Shown in pieces: positions 28,417-37,237 of a DNA stretch of 64,000 nucleotides (within the stretch, counting starts at the first letter, position 1; each line of letters opens with the position of its first letter). Both the position numbers and the translations under genes were made by a program. The notes beneath the pieces were generated by a model, which was not told the origin of the DNA, ran no database searches, and was given only the letters and a program-made list of their open reading frames with translations. The DNA comes from Marinobacterium iners (GTDB lineage: Bacteria; Pseudomonadota; Gammaproteobacteria; Pseudomonadales; Balneatricaceae), in contig NZ_CP022297.1 of NCBI RefSeq assembly GCF_017310015.1, positions 2,542,001 through 2,606,000 of the forward strand. The letters run 5' to 3'.

Positions 28417-29103
28417 TCAGTGGTGCAGCTCCAGCCCCTGTAGATCCTGCCAGCTGAACGTCAGGTCTCGGCTATCGCTCAGCCAGAGACTGACATAGGG
28501 GTTGGCAGCCGTTCCTGCGTGGAACTGCACCACTGCCAACGGTGATGAGGCCCGTGAGATACTCAGGGTCTGCACCCTGTTCGGCGTGATTGCATGATCA
28601 CGCACCCCATTGCGGAAACCGTTCTCCATCGGGTGGCGAACCTGAGCCCTGACCTCCCCCGCTCTGCCTGCATCCGGTATGGCGACCCGCGGGGTGTGCA
28701 TCGTCATTACCTCGGCAGCAGGGGCTGGCCCTGTCAGGCAGCCACTTAGCGCAACACGGACCTTAACTTCTGTTTGCCATTGCCGCCCTGTATTGCTTTG
28801 AGCACGAATGACAACCGGCTGAGACTCACTCAACCGTATCCGGGTTGCCAACCTGATCGGGGCCACAGCCTGCAGGAATTCAAAACTGATCACATCCGGC
28901 TCGGGGTTAAGGGGAGCTTGCACCTGTATCATTTTCAGATATTCACCGGGATCAAGCCGCTCATCAAATGTGATCCGCAACGGCACCTGCGCACCATCCT
29001 CAATCACGGCGGGCAGTTGCACCTGCAGCCCTTGCAGAAGCACAGGCTCGCCCCCCAGCGCCGGGTTGGCCAGTAGCAACAACAACGCAACCCAGCGGCG
29101 CAT
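28417..29103 (-). CDS. SoxYZ-like fusion carrier protein
   Basis: About 228 aa from the ATG at 29103, with a signal peptide (MRRWVALLLLLANPALG). The N-terminal half is SoxY-like and ends in VALSGCLTG, where the single cysteine corresponds to the sulfur-carrying cysteine of SoxY (normally a C-terminal GGCGG). The C-terminal half is SoxZ-like (RAQVRHPMENGFR, ANPYVSLWLSDSRDLTFSWQD). Such fusions act as periplasmic sulfur carriers. The swinging-arm motif is degenerate and internal, so its chemistry may differ from true SoxYZ. The gene begins 4 bp after the flavoprotein stop, in one operon. Confidence 0.85.
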   Translation of the reverse strand: MRRWVALLLLLANPALGGEPVLLQGLQVQLPAVIEDGAQVPLRITFDERLDPGEYLKMIQVQAPLNPEPDVISFEFLQAVAPIRLATRIRLSESQPVVIRAQSNTGRQWQTEVKVRVALSGCLTGPAPAAEVMTMHTPRVAIPDAGRAGEVRAQVRHPMENGFRNGVRDHAITPNRVQTLSISRASSPLAVVQFHAGTAANPYVSLWLSDSRDLTFSWQDLQGLELHH

Positions 29104-29107
29104 CGAA

Positions 29108-30406
29108 TCAGCCGCCCCAGATATCAGCGGTGGTGGCACGATACCAGCCCTCAGCCGACCGAGCTTCAGACTGACGCAAACGAGGTGAAGCCTCCAACGG
29201 GCTCAGATGATCGGTTCCGGGCCTGAGCACCAGAGCCCCCTGATCCACTTCATACTGACCCGCCACCGAAATGGCATAGCCCGGCTCTACCAGGCTGTAA
29301 CAGATATTGGACAGTTGCGGCGTGACAACATCCTGCCCTGTCAGCTCGCTGATGATATGCGCCACTGCCACGCGTGCCTGCATACCAGCGGCAAAGCCGG
29401 ATTTGGGCATGGGGGCCGCAATACAGGCATCCCCTATCACATGAATACCCGCAGCATGGCGAGATTCAAATGTACCCGGGTCAACCGGTACCCAGCCACT
29501 GGCATCGATCAGTCCGGCCGTTGCCGCAATGCGACCGGCTTGCTGCGGTGGAATCACATTGAGCACTGCGGCACGGTGGCGGGTGGAAAAATCGGTTTCC
29601 ACCTCACGCCGCTGCGGATCCACACGCATCACTTTGCCATCATCCGACAGCCCAACCCATTCAACTCGGTCACCGTAGAGATCTTTCCACGCCGACATGA
29701 ACAGGGCCTGCTTCGAAAAACGGTCCTTGCTGTCCAGTATCAACAGTTTTGAGCGCGGTTTGTGCCGACTGAGATAGTACGCAATCAGGCTGGCACGCTC
29801 ATAGGGGCCCGGCGGGCAACGGTAGGGGTTACCGGGCACAGTGATGATGACACTGCCACCATCCGGCATCGCTTCGAGCTGACGCCGCAACAGCAGCGTT
29901 TGCGGCCCCGCCTTCCAGGCATGGGGCACCCGCTCGGCGGCCGCTGCATCGTAACCCTCTATCGCATCCCAGCGCAGATCAATACCGGGCGAGACAATCA
30001 GGCGGTCATATTCAATCCGGGTGCCATCGTCCAGAATGACCTGTTTGCGAATCGGATCAATATCCAGCGCCTGCTGACGCCGATGGCTTACCCCTGCCTG
30101 TATCAGGGCGGCATAATCCTGCTCGATGGCCTTTAGCGGCAGCAGGCCGGCCAGTACAAGATTGGAAAAGGGACAGGTATAGAAACGACTGGCGGGTTCA
30201 ACCAGAGTGACATCCAGCTGCGGTGCCTGCTGCCTTAGCAAGCGCGCCGCCGTGGCACCGCCAAAGCCGCCACCGACAATCACCACCCGGCCTTCGGACG
30301 GGCGGCCTGACAGCATACGCTGACACCCGCTCAGCAGCAGTGGGCTCAGCATCAGGCCTGCCAGCAGCGTGCGTCTTGAAACAGCGGAGATGTTTCTCTG
30401 CTTCAT
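29108..30406 (-). CDS. FccB/SoxF-like sulfide dehydrogenase flavoprotein
   Basis: About 432 aa. The start at 30406 has gaaggg just upstream; a second ATG at 30427 is possible. The N-terminus has a twin-arginine-like signal with a lipobox-like end (SRRTLLAGLMLSPLLLSGC). The FAD-binding motif is VVIVGGGFGGATAARLL. Other landmarks are FYTCPFSNLVLAG, NPYRCPPGPYERASLI, and the second FAD motif IHVIGDACIAAPMPKSGFAAGMQARV. The family comprises flavocytochrome c sulfide dehydrogenase and SoxF, which oxidise sulfide or sulfane sulfur in the periplasm. No cytochrome FccA gene is adjacent. Transcribed with the SoxYZ-like carrier. Confidence 0.88.
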   Translation of the reverse strand: MKQRNISAVSRRTLLAGLMLSPLLLSGCQRMLSGRPSEGRVVIVGGGFGGATAARLLRQQAPQLDVTLVEPASRFYTCPFSNLVLAGLLPLKAIEQDYAALIQAGVSHRRQQALDIDPIRKQVILDDGTRIEYDRLIVSPGIDLRWDAIEGYDAAAAERVPHAWKAGPQTLLLRRQLEAMPDGGSVIITVPGNPYRCPPGPYERASLIAYYLSRHKPRSKLLILDSKDRFSKQALFMSAWKDLYGDRVEWVGLSDDGKVMRVDPQRREVETDFSTRHRAAVLNVIPPQQAGRIAATAGLIDASGWVPVDPGTFESRHAAGIHVIGDACIAAPMPKSGFAAGMQARVAVAHIISELTGQDVVTPQLSNICYSLVEPGYAISVAGQYEVDQGALVLRPGTDHLSPLEASPRLRQSEARSAEGWYRATTADIWGG

Positions 30407-30541
30407 ATCCCTTCCCGTCTGGACCATTGCGGTTTGAGACTAGCAAAGAGAGCAGCGCCTGAAAGCAGTACTTTAGAACTCTTTATCCGGCCTGAAACTG
30501 TTCTGCATTCAAGGAATGGCAGTCGCCCAGATGAAAAAACT

Positions 30542-31819
30542 TCAAATCCGAGTAAACAGCCACAACATGGCCCAGCACACCAGCAACATCACCGGCGCAT
30601 AGAGTCGATTAAGCCGCATCAACTGGACAGCCGGTATGGAATAGCGCGCCCGCAGGCTGAGCTGAACTCCCGACAGAGGGGACAGTCCCACACCCAGTGC
30701 CCACCCCATCAGCATGGTCAGCCCGAGCAGGTTCGGGTCACTCACGCTCGGTGCGAGAATACTGCCCACCAGTACGACACTGGTCACCGGGTGCATGCCA
30801 GCAAAGGCGAGCAATATGAGTACCAACAGTGTGATACAGGCTTCCAGAGCACCATAGTGTTCCGGTGCAAGCGCCAGATCAAACGCGCTCAAGCTGGACG
30901 CCACGCCAGCCGCCAATACTGCAGCGGCCAGAAACAGCATCACCTCTCCTGCCAGGCCCGGCAGGCCTTCATGAATATGGTTCAGCAGACGTCGACCACC
31001 CTGTCGTTTTTGACGCAACAGCAGCCAACTGACGGCAAACAGAATGGAGATCAGTGTCACCAGCGTCAGCACACTGATCGCAGGCCATATCTCATGACAG
31101 ATCACCACCAGAACGGCCAGCACAAGCGGCATCCATAATGCCTTCAGGTGCATGGGATAGCCGCGCGCCTGCTCAACAGCAGGTGCTCGCGCCACTTCCC
31201 ACATGCTGAATAACAGACCTGCCAGCGCGACCGGCAAGCCAAACAGCACCAAAGTTTTCAGTTCCGCCCCGGGGGCGCTTACCAGTGTTAGCCCCATGGC
31301 TGCAAAAAACGGTGACCAGAAGGCACAGATGCTGAAACTGCGCAGCAATACCAGTGCCTGAACCGGTTGCAGTGGCTGACGAGCAGACAGCCGATCACCC
31401 ACAATCAGTACCGATGAAATATTGATCACCGAACCGATCAGGTGCGCCCCCAGAAGGGTCTGCCACAGTGCCGTTCGGCCACGCGGCAGCTGCTCATCAC
31501 TGTGTACCCCCTGCATGGCGACAAGGCGCAGAAAGCTGACCCCAACCAGCATGGCAAGCACCAGATAGTTGGCCTCCAGCGCCTTGAGCAAATATTGTGG
31601 GTCATTACCATAGACCGTACCAAACAGAAGCAGCGGGGCACCTGTCAGCAGAAGAACAGCGGTTTGCTTGCGCTGCGCCGGCTTGAGTCGCGGCCAGAGC
31701 AGCAGGGCCGAGATCCAGACAGGAACACCTATAAGATAGCCGGGAAGAACCGAAAAAAATGCGTTCAGGACAGCGGCAAATGCCATCCCGATCAACAGGT
31801 AGCCTGATAGAAACAACAT
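30542..31819 (-). CDS. Multipass inner-membrane protein, putative transporter
   Basis: A 425-aa protein with about 11-12 hydrophobic segments (for example LLIGMAFAAVLNAFFSVLPGYL, LWMPLVLAVLVVICHEIW, CITLLVLILLAFAGMHPVTSVVLVG). The second half contains LAGEVMLFLAAAVLAAGV and GMHPVTSVVLVGSILAPSVSDP, which recall the paired re-entrant motifs of ion-transporter-superfamily carriers. I do not recognise a family with certainty. It lies between the flavoprotein and the rhodanese gene on the same strand, so transport of a sulfur species is conceivable but unproven. Confidence 0.65.
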   Translation of the reverse strand: MLFLSGYLLIGMAFAAVLNAFFSVLPGYLIGVPVWISALLLWPRLKPAQRKQTAVLLLTGAPLLLFGTVYGNDPQYLLKALEANYLVLAMLVGVSFLRLVAMQGVHSDEQLPRGRTALWQTLLGAHLIGSVINISSVLIVGDRLSARQPLQPVQALVLLRSFSICAFWSPFFAAMGLTLVSAPGAELKTLVLFGLPVALAGLLFSMWEVARAPAVEQARGYPMHLKALWMPLVLAVLVVICHEIWPAISVLTLVTLISILFAVSWLLLRQKRQGGRRLLNHIHEGLPGLAGEVMLFLAAAVLAAGVASSLSAFDLALAPEHYGALEACITLLVLILLAFAGMHPVTSVVLVGSILAPSVSDPNLLGLTMLMGWALGVGLSPLSGVQLSLRARYSIPAVQLMRLNRLYAPVMLLVCWAMLWLFTRI

Positions 31820-31915
31820 GCACCTCGGGCGAAAAAACGAGGCGGCGAGAATAGCACGCCTGCCGAAAAGCCGACAGGCGCAAGAGCGGGACCTGTAGGC
31901 CCCACCACGGGAGTA

Positions 31916-32476
31916 TTAGCGGTCGATACGGTAGATTTTTTCAGGATTTGGCTTGCTGCCCCAGGGCAAACCAGAGTTCTGCCAGCCGTTCTGGATGCGG
32001 AACCCGGCATTGTCTCCAGCCTTGATGCTGTCACCCTGAAAACCGTTAATTACATAGGTCGCATTAGGAAAGCCGTTCTCGCGCAGAAATTCGGCACTGG
32101 GCAGGCCACGCTCGCTGCCCGAACGGCACATGGTGATGACAGTCGCATTCTTGTCCAGACCACGCTGTATCAGTGCCTGCTCTACCTGAGCGGCAAAGTC
32201 AGGGTTCTGATACAGGCGGAAGCGGTTTTTCTGCGCATCCCACTGGCTACGGTCCACCATCAGGTAGGGAATGTTCAGATCCACCTCGTCGGTGAAACCG
32301 ATGAACATGATCTCAACCGGATCACGCACATCGATGAACAGCACCTCATCACGCTTTTCCTGTACCAACTCATAGGTCGCTTCAGGCGTAATGCCTATTT
32401 CATCATTCGCCTGTGCAGCCGCCATCGGCATTGCCAGAGCTGCACTGAGCAGCAGCGGTGTCAGCAGTTTTTTCAT
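31916..32476 (-). CDS. Periplasmic rhodanese-like sulfurtransferase
   Basis: About 186 aa from the ATG at 32476, preceded by aggag. A signal peptide (MKKLLTPLLLSAALAMPMAAAQA) precedes one rhodanese domain with LFIDVRDPVEIMFIG and active-site loop MCRSGSERGLPSAEFL, so the catalytic cysteine is present. Rhodaneses move sulfane sulfur from thiosulfate or persulfides. It starts 13 bp after the DsrE-like gene ends, in one operon. Confidence 0.9.
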   Translation of the reverse strand: MKKLLTPLLLSAALAMPMAAAQANDEIGITPEATYELVQEKRDEVLFIDVRDPVEIMFIGFTDEVDLNIPYLMVDRSQWDAQKNRFRLYQNPDFAAQVEQALIQRGLDKNATVITMCRSGSERGLPSAEFLRENGFPNATYVINGFQGDSIKAGDNAGFRIQNGWQNSGLPWGSKPNPEKIYRIDR

Positions 32477-32489
32477 TAAGCCATTCTCC

Positions 32490-32927
32490 TTAGAAGCTGA
32501 ATACACGCGTCTCTTCAGACGTCATCTGTTTGGCAATGGCAGGCGGTGTCGCCACCCCAACACCTTCTCGCAGGGCTGCTTTGTCATGACCGCCATTGGG
32601 CAGATAAAGCGCACACACGTTTACATTGGCACCACCTTTCTGCAGCTTCATCAGCAACTGTTCAGGGGTCACATCACGTGGCTTGAGGGGTTCATTGGCG
32701 GTTTCGCTGAGGGCCAGGTCCCCTGCCTTGTCGCACAACAGTACATCAACTTGAGTACCCTGCTGCTGCATGGCGTTGCCCAGCACCATCGCCATGCCCT
32801 GAGTCTGCAGCGACCCACTGTTGACCAGAATCAGCGCCTTTTCGACCTGTTGGCCGTCAGCCTGAGCCGCCAGCGGAGCCATCAAACTGGCCCCCAACAG
32901 CAATGCGGTAAGTTTGCCTGCTTTCAT
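32490..32927 (-). CDS. Periplasmic DsrE-like protein
   Basis: About 145 aa from the ATG at 32927, with ribosome site aaaggtgg. It has a signal peptide (MKAGKLTALLLGASLMAPLAAQA) and then a DsrE/DsrF-like fold (KALILVNSGSLQTQGMAMVLGNAMQQQG, VDVLLCDKAGDLAL, ANVNVCALYLPNG). Two cysteines (in LLCDKAG and NVCALYL) could carry sulfur. A periplasmic location is less usual for DsrE proteins and fits with the adjacent periplasmic rhodanese. First gene of the sulfur operon. Confidence 0.82.
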   Translation of the reverse strand: MKAGKLTALLLGASLMAPLAAQADGQQVEKALILVNSGSLQTQGMAMVLGNAMQQQGTQVDVLLCDKAGDLALSETANEPLKPRDVTPEQLLMKLQKGGANVNVCALYLPNGGHDKAALREGVGVATPPAIAKQMTSEETRVFSF

Positions 32928-33132
32928 GAATACCACCTTTGTTATGCAATTTAAGAATATAGTTCTTTTAAATGCGAATAATCTAATTAACAAGGCAAAC
33001 TACACCACTCCCCCGCCACTGTAAAGCCGATTCCCTCCGCCCGAGCCGGTTAAAGGTCAAACTGTTATGCGACAGCCAACGTACTACAATGCACAGGCTT
33101 ATGATTAAACAGAAAACTTTCCTGCAGGAACA

Positions 33133-33831
33133 ATGATGATACCGACAATGCTCAACATGGACTTCAGTCAGCACGTTGTGATTGAAACAGCCAACATGGA
33201 TTGGATCACCAGCCCTGCGGCGGGGGTGTTGCGCAAGCCCCTGGAACGGGAAGCCAAAGAGTCCGGCCACACCACCAGTATTGTGCAGTATCTGCCCGAC
33301 TCCGCGTTTGCAAGCCACCCTCACCCGCTGGGTGAAGAAATTCTGGTACTGGAGGGTGTGTTTTCAGACGAGAGTGGGGACTACCCGGCCGGCAGTTACA
33401 TCCGAAATCCACCCGGTAGCCAACACGCACCCTTCAGCCGACAGGGATGCACGCTGTTCGTGAAACTGAATCACTTTAGCCCGAACGATCTGGCACAGGT
33501 ACGTATCGACACCCAGAGTGCACCATGGCAGCCGGGACAGGGAGGGCTTGAGGTGATGCCGCTGCACCACTTCGAAACCGAGCATACCGCACTGGTTCGA
33601 TGGCCAGCCGGCGAACGCTTTCAGCCCCATCGTCATTTTGGCGGAGAAGAAATTCTGGTGCTGTCCGGTGAGTTTCGGGATGAGCACGGCGTATATCCCG
33701 CCGGCACCTGGCTACGTAGCCCGCACTTGAGCGAACATTTCCCATGGGTTGAGCAGGAAACCGTGATATTTGTGAAAACAGGCCATTTACCACTGAACTC
33801 ACAATCTCAATTACCGGATACGGATCTTTGA
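33133..33831 (+). CDS. Two-cupin ChrR-like protein
   Basis: A 232-aa protein of two cupin repeats. The first has metal-type residues in SHPHPLGEEILVLEGVFSDE and PAGSYIRNPPGSQHAPF; the second has FQPHRHFGGEEILVLSGEFRDEHG and PAGTWLRSPHLSEHFPW. This is the ChrR cupin family. There is no N-terminal zinc-binding anti-sigma domain and no sigma-factor gene next to it, so it is probably a stand-alone cupin. The 3' end overlaps the convergent gene at 33811 by 21 bp. Confidence 0.85.
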   Translation: MMIPTMLNMDFSQHVVIETANMDWITSPAAGVLRKPLEREAKESGHTTSIVQYLPDSAFASHPHPLGEEILVLEGVFSDESGDYPAGSYIRNPPGSQHAPFSRQGCTLFVKLNHFSPNDLAQVRIDTQSAPWQPGQGGLEVMPLHHFETEHTALVRWPAGERFQPHRHFGGEEILVLSGEFRDEHGVYPAGTWLRSPHLSEHFPWVEQETVIFVKTGHLPLNSQSQLPDTDL

Positions 33832-34287
33832 CCGTTTGACGTTATGGCTGGGTGTCAGCAGTTCAAGCTCGGCCCCCAAATCTTCCAGCTCATCATAACC
33901 TTCCAGCCGTAGTACCTCTCCCTCCTGAGTCGTCATCTGGATCTGCTCCAGATGATAACTACGGTATTTGAGGCGCAGGTCGAGAATATGACTGATATCG
34001 ACCTTAATTCGGTTATCACCCTGAACCAGGGTGAGGGTTTTCGCCTGATTATCCAGCTCGATTTCTGGGTACGCCGTGCGCCCCTGTCGTACATGCTGAA
34101 ACAGCTTGATGAAATAGGCCGAGCAGGCCGCTATACCCAAAGCCGGAACCAAGAAATCAGCCACTGCCGATGCCTGAAACAGATAGTAGATACTGATCAC
34201 AACGGCAATTACGAGCCCGAGCATCCAGAGCAGATGGCGGGCTGTTTGGGTCCGGTAATATCGGGTTGAAATGCGGTACGACAACAC
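33811..34287 (-). CDS. Hypothetical two-TM membrane protein
   Basis: A 158-aa protein, not recognised. Two hydrophobic helices (HLLWMLGLVIAVVISIYYLF and FLVPALGIAACSAYFIKLF) precede a cytoplasmic beta-rich domain (EIELDNQAKTLTLVQGDNRIKVDISHILDLRL, YHLEQIQMTTQEGEVLRLEG) that looks PH-like. The start codon is GTG. It lies tail-to-tail with the cupin gene, overlapping by 21 bp. Confidence 0.7.
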   Translation of the reverse strand: MLSYRISTRYYRTQTARHLLWMLGLVIAVVISIYYLFQASAVADFLVPALGIAACSAYFIKLFQHVRQGRTAYPEIELDNQAKTLTLVQGDNRIKVDISHILDLRLKYRSYHLEQIQMTTQEGEVLRLEGYDELEDLGAELELLTPSHNVKRSKIRIR

Positions 34288-34364
34288 GGGTTACTACTCT
34301 TGATGACTGACAGAAACCGGGAGTGTAGAGATGACCGACCGGGATGGGAATCCCTTGACTATAC

Positions 34365-35213
34365 TCAGGCAGTATTCTCCTTCTCCGCTGCACGACGCAG
34401 CACCGTATCCAGCCACCGGGCCGGCAACACGCGCCGGAGATACCCCAGCAAATAGGTGGGAAAGGTCACATAGTACCGCGCCCTGGGCGACCGAGCGGTC
34501 AACGCGGACTGCAGCGCCTTGAACACGGCTTCCGGCGGAAGAGTAAAGGCTGAGCCCTCCTGCTCACCCGCTTCCAGCCGATTCAGAACGCCCCGGTAGG
34601 TATCCGCATGTGCACTGTGCGCGGTATCAATGTTGCGCTTGAAGGCGACCAGGGCATTTTCCCGGAAGGCACTGGTGATGGGCCCCGGTTCAATCAGTGA
34701 AATATGAATACCACTGCCATGCAGTTCCTGACGGTAGGTATCGGTGATCCCTTCCAGAGCAAACTTGGAGGCGTTATAGGCGCCACGGTACTTCATCGCG
34801 ACCAGCCCCAGAACCGACGAATTCATGACAATTCGCCCCCTCTGTTGCCGACGCATTACGGGAATCACGAGGTTCGTCAGCTCAACCCAGCCAAACAGGT
34901 TGGTTTCGAACTGGGCTCGTAATACCTCACGGCTCAAATCCTCAACGGCCCCGGGCTGGCCGTAGGCACCGTTATTGAACAGCACATCCAGACGGCCGTC
35001 CGTCAACATCATGGCCTGCTCAAACCCGGCCCGAACAGACTCAGATGAATCCAGATCCAGCACGAAGCTTTCCAGGCCCAGTGCCTCCAGCGAGGCAATA
35101 TCTTCCGAGCTGCGGACCGTTGCCAGTACGCGCCATCCCGCTTTTTTCAGTTCAAGCGCACAGTGACGCCCTATACCGGTTGAGCAACCGGTAACCAGAA
35201 TCGTTTTCTCCAC
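34365..35213 (-). CDS. Short-chain dehydrogenase/reductase
   Basis: A 282-aa SDR. The NAD(P) motif is TGCSTGIGRHCA at about 8-19, with LFNNGAYG, SSVLG (catalytic serine) and YNASKFALEG (Tyr-Lys pair). A GTG start with aaggaat upstream fits well. The C-terminal tail (TFPTYLLGYLRRVLPARWLDTVLRRA) is typical of the long-tail SDRs that act on steroids or other lipophilic alcohols. Substrate not predictable. It follows the psiE-like gene by 30 bp and may share its transcript. Confidence 0.9.
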   Translation of the reverse strand: MEKTILVTGCSTGIGRHCALELKKAGWRVLATVRSSEDIASLEALGLESFVLDLDSSESVRAGFEQAMMLTDGRLDVLFNNGAYGQPGAVEDLSREVLRAQFETNLFGWVELTNLVIPVMRRQQRGRIVMNSSVLGLVAMKYRGAYNASKFALEGITDTYRQELHGSGIHISLIEPGPITSAFRENALVAFKRNIDTAHSAHADTYRGVLNRLEAGEQEGSAFTLPPEAVFKALQSALTARSPRARYYVTFPTYLLGYLRRVLPARWLDTVLRRAAEKENTA

Positions 35214-35243
35214 GTATATTCCTTCAATATTCCTCGCGGGCGG

Positions 35244-35687
35244 TCAGTGCCCGCCTTCCTCACTGCCATAACGCTGTACCACCCAATAGGCCACACTCAT
35301 GGCAACCACTATCAGTGCCATGCCCCAGAGGTATTCAGCCGGCGTGGTATCCAGGTCAAGAATAATCACCTTTCGGGCAATGGCCATCAGAGCGGTCGCA
35401 ATGACGATTTTGACATGGATAACGTTGTCACGCAGATAGATCGTGATATTGATAAAGATTTCGATGGCGATCAGTACCGCCATAAAGGCACCAAAGGTGG
35501 CCAGCATGTCGGAAATGGTGAGGATGTATTTGGGAGCGGCCAGCAGCTTCTCATATAGCGTCCAGCCCACGTCAACAACGCCCATAATGATCACGAAAAC
35601 CATCAAAATGGCCAACAGCCGAACAGACCACTTGATCAGCCGATTAAGGAAATCCATTAACCGGGCATCATTGTCTTTATAATCCAT
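35244..35687 (-). CDS. psiE: PsiE-like phosphate-starvation-inducible membrane protein
   Basis: A 147-aa protein with four TMs (LLAILMVFVIIMGVVDVGW, ISDMLATFGAFMAVLIAIEIFINI, VKIVIATALMAIARKVIIL, GMALIVVAMSVAYWVV). The FLMVLIAIEI and IVIATALMAIARKVI segments match the PsiE family. The function of PsiE is not established. No Pho box was identified upstream. Confidence 0.82.
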   Translation of the reverse strand: MDYKDNDARLMDFLNRLIKWSVRLLAILMVFVIIMGVVDVGWTLYEKLLAAPKYILTISDMLATFGAFMAVLIAIEIFINITIYLRDNVIHVKIVIATALMAIARKVIILDLDTTPAEYLWGMALIVVAMSVAYWVVQRYGSEEGGH

Positions 35688-35732
35688 TTCTGACTCCTGA
35701 TCGGTTGAGCAGGCTGAAAATCATACTGAACG

Positions 35733-35765
35733 AAAAAGGGCCGGATAGCTACTGCTATCCGGCCC
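35733..35765 (-). terminator. Rho-independent terminator, minus strand
   Basis: A perfect 12-bp stem (gggccggatagc at 35738-35749, its complement at 35754-35765, loop tact). On the minus strand the stem is followed by ttttt (aaaaa at 35733-35737 on plus). It ends the transcript of the gene at 35790-36122 and insulates psiE from it. Confidence 0.88.
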
Positions 35766-35789
35766 AGGGGGTGTCAATTAGCAGCTGGG

Positions 35790-36122
35790 TCAGGCCGCTA
35801 CGTTGCGAAGATGCGGCGGCGTATGGGGTGACTGAGGCGCCGCGCTCTCTTCCACCCTGAACAGGTGGTAGGCCTCTGGCCCGAAGGGGTCCAGCGCCGT
35901 ATCCATGTATTCATAATGCATCGCCACCGGCTTTCCGGTCATGGTAACCTTGAAGCTCGCATCGACGTAAGGAACGTCGGCCCTCAGCGGCTCTTCAGCC
36001 CAGAGGAACAAGCCTTTTTCAGCCACCAGATACTCGAAGCGTACAATGCGGAAACCTTCACGCAGGCGCAGTGTGGTCAGTGAATCGGACGCATCCAGAT
36101 GGTATTTGTGAATTGCTTTCAT
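35790..36122 (-). CDS. Hypothetical protein (phage-like small domain)
   Basis: About 110 aa from the ATG at 36122, with gaggg about 8 bp upstream. Begins MKAIHKYHLDASDSLTTLRL, and the pattern IHKYxL...LRLREGFRIVRFEYLVAEKGLFLW...P resembles a small uncharacterised domain often seen in phage and bacterial proteins (DUF7352-like). No catalytic motif seen. The monocistronic gene is followed by a strong terminator. Confidence 0.7.
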   Translation of the reverse strand: MKAIHKYHLDASDSLTTLRLREGFRIVRFEYLVAEKGLFLWAEEPLRADVPYVDASFKVTMTGKPVAMHYEYMDTALDPFGPEAYHLFRVEESAAPQSPHTPPHLRNVAA

Positions 36123-36190
36123 GGCCGTGGCCCTCTTCTGATTGCTTACGGATTCATATTGGCCAAGCATCACGAAAGAAAAAAGCAGAT

Positions 36191-37114
36191 TTATTCGTCT
36201 CTCTCATCAGATTTAATCTGATGGTCTTGGGTACCACGGGCACAAATAGCCTCAACAGCGGGGTTATGGATTCGACTTGAGCGCGTCACGGCGAACAAGC
36301 GATCCTGAACTGCCTCCACCTCACCCAAACATTCCACTTCGTACTGACGGCAGACTTCATCGGCAATCATGGCAGGCGCTGCAAACACGCCCATACCATG
36401 ATGACCAAACACCTTGATCAACGCACTGTCATCCACTTGGCCCCGGACTGAGACTCGAATCCCCTGATCATTGAACCACTGCATCAACTGACTGACATGC
36501 GGCGCATCCACGGCATTCACCAGAAACGGCTGCCCCTCAAGGTTTGCTGGAAAAGGTCCTTTTAACGTATTGGCCAATTGGGGCGCAGCAAACAGCATCA
36601 TCGAAGAACTGCCCAACTCATGCAGACGAAAGCCCGAATCATGCGCCAACACCGGCGGGTGGTCCGTAAGCACCACATCCAGATGACGCTTGCCCAGATC
36701 GGACAACAGATACCGTGTGCGCCCCGTTTCACACACCACATTCACTTCACGCTCCAGCTGCAGCGCAGGCTCCAGCAGGCGCCAGGCAATAAGCTTGTGA
36801 ATGGATGCGGAAACGCCCACAGCCAAGCGCATAGGGCGTGATTCCAGCGGTACCTCCATAGCCTGCTCAAGCGCTTCAGCCGCTTCAAATATCTCATCGG
36901 CATGGGACTGAACCCTGAGCCCCAGATCCGTTAAGCGCAACCCCCGGCCCTCTCGACGAAACAGAAGCCCACCCATTTCGCTTTCAAGCGCAGCGACCTG
37001 GCTACTCAGCGTTTGCGGTGTCAACTCCAGGATCTGGCCAGCACGCGCCATACTGCCTTCTCGGGCCACAACCCAAAAGTGATACAGGTGCCGGAAGTTC
37101 AGTCTATTCAACAT
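36191..37114 (-). CDS. nhaR: NhaR-type LysR-family transcriptional activator
   Basis: About 307 aa from the ATG at 37114 (MLNRLNFRHLYHFWVVAREGS). The winged HTH contains GSMARAGQILELTPQTLSSQVAALE, and the effector domain contains KRHLDVVLTDHPP, DLGKRH and FLVNAVDAPH. The N-terminus FRHLYHFWVVAREGSxxxA and the TDxPP element are typical of NhaR, the sodium-responsive activator of Na+/H+ antiporter genes. No nhaA lies next to it, but the Mrp operon at 21-28 kb is a possible target. Confidence 0.88.
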   Translation of the reverse strand: MLNRLNFRHLYHFWVVAREGSMARAGQILELTPQTLSSQVAALESEMGGLLFRREGRGLRLTDLGLRVQSHADEIFEAAEALEQAMEVPLESRPMRLAVGVSASIHKLIAWRLLEPALQLEREVNVVCETGRTRYLLSDLGKRHLDVVLTDHPPVLAHDSGFRLHELGSSSMMLFAAPQLANTLKGPFPANLEGQPFLVNAVDAPHVSQLMQWFNDQGIRVSVRGQVDDSALIKVFGHHGMGVFAAPAMIADEVCRQYEVECLGEVEAVQDRLFAVTRSSRIHNPAVEAICARGTQDHQIKSDERDE

Positions 37115-37195
37115 GGCAGAGCTCAATTCTTGACTGTCAGGGTTAGAGTCTACCTCAACCTCAGTCACACAAAACCTCATTCAGAGTGCAGAACC

Positions 37196-37220
37196 CAAAA
37201 ACGCCACCCGAAGGTGGCGT
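37196..37220 (-). terminator. Rho-independent terminator, minus strand
   Basis: The stem acgccacc (37201-37208) / ggtggcgt (37213-37220) with loop cgaa. On the minus strand it is followed by ttttt (37196-37200). It closes the glutamine-synthetase-like / PhyH / GATase operon before nhaR. Confidence 0.85.
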
Positions 37221-37237
37221 GTCGTGGTACGACCGAA

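Noticed and set aside
33133..33831. ChrR anti-sigma factor with partner sigma factor
   Set aside because: The zinc-binding anti-sigma N-terminus is missing and no ECF sigma gene is adjacent, so only the cupin part is claimed.
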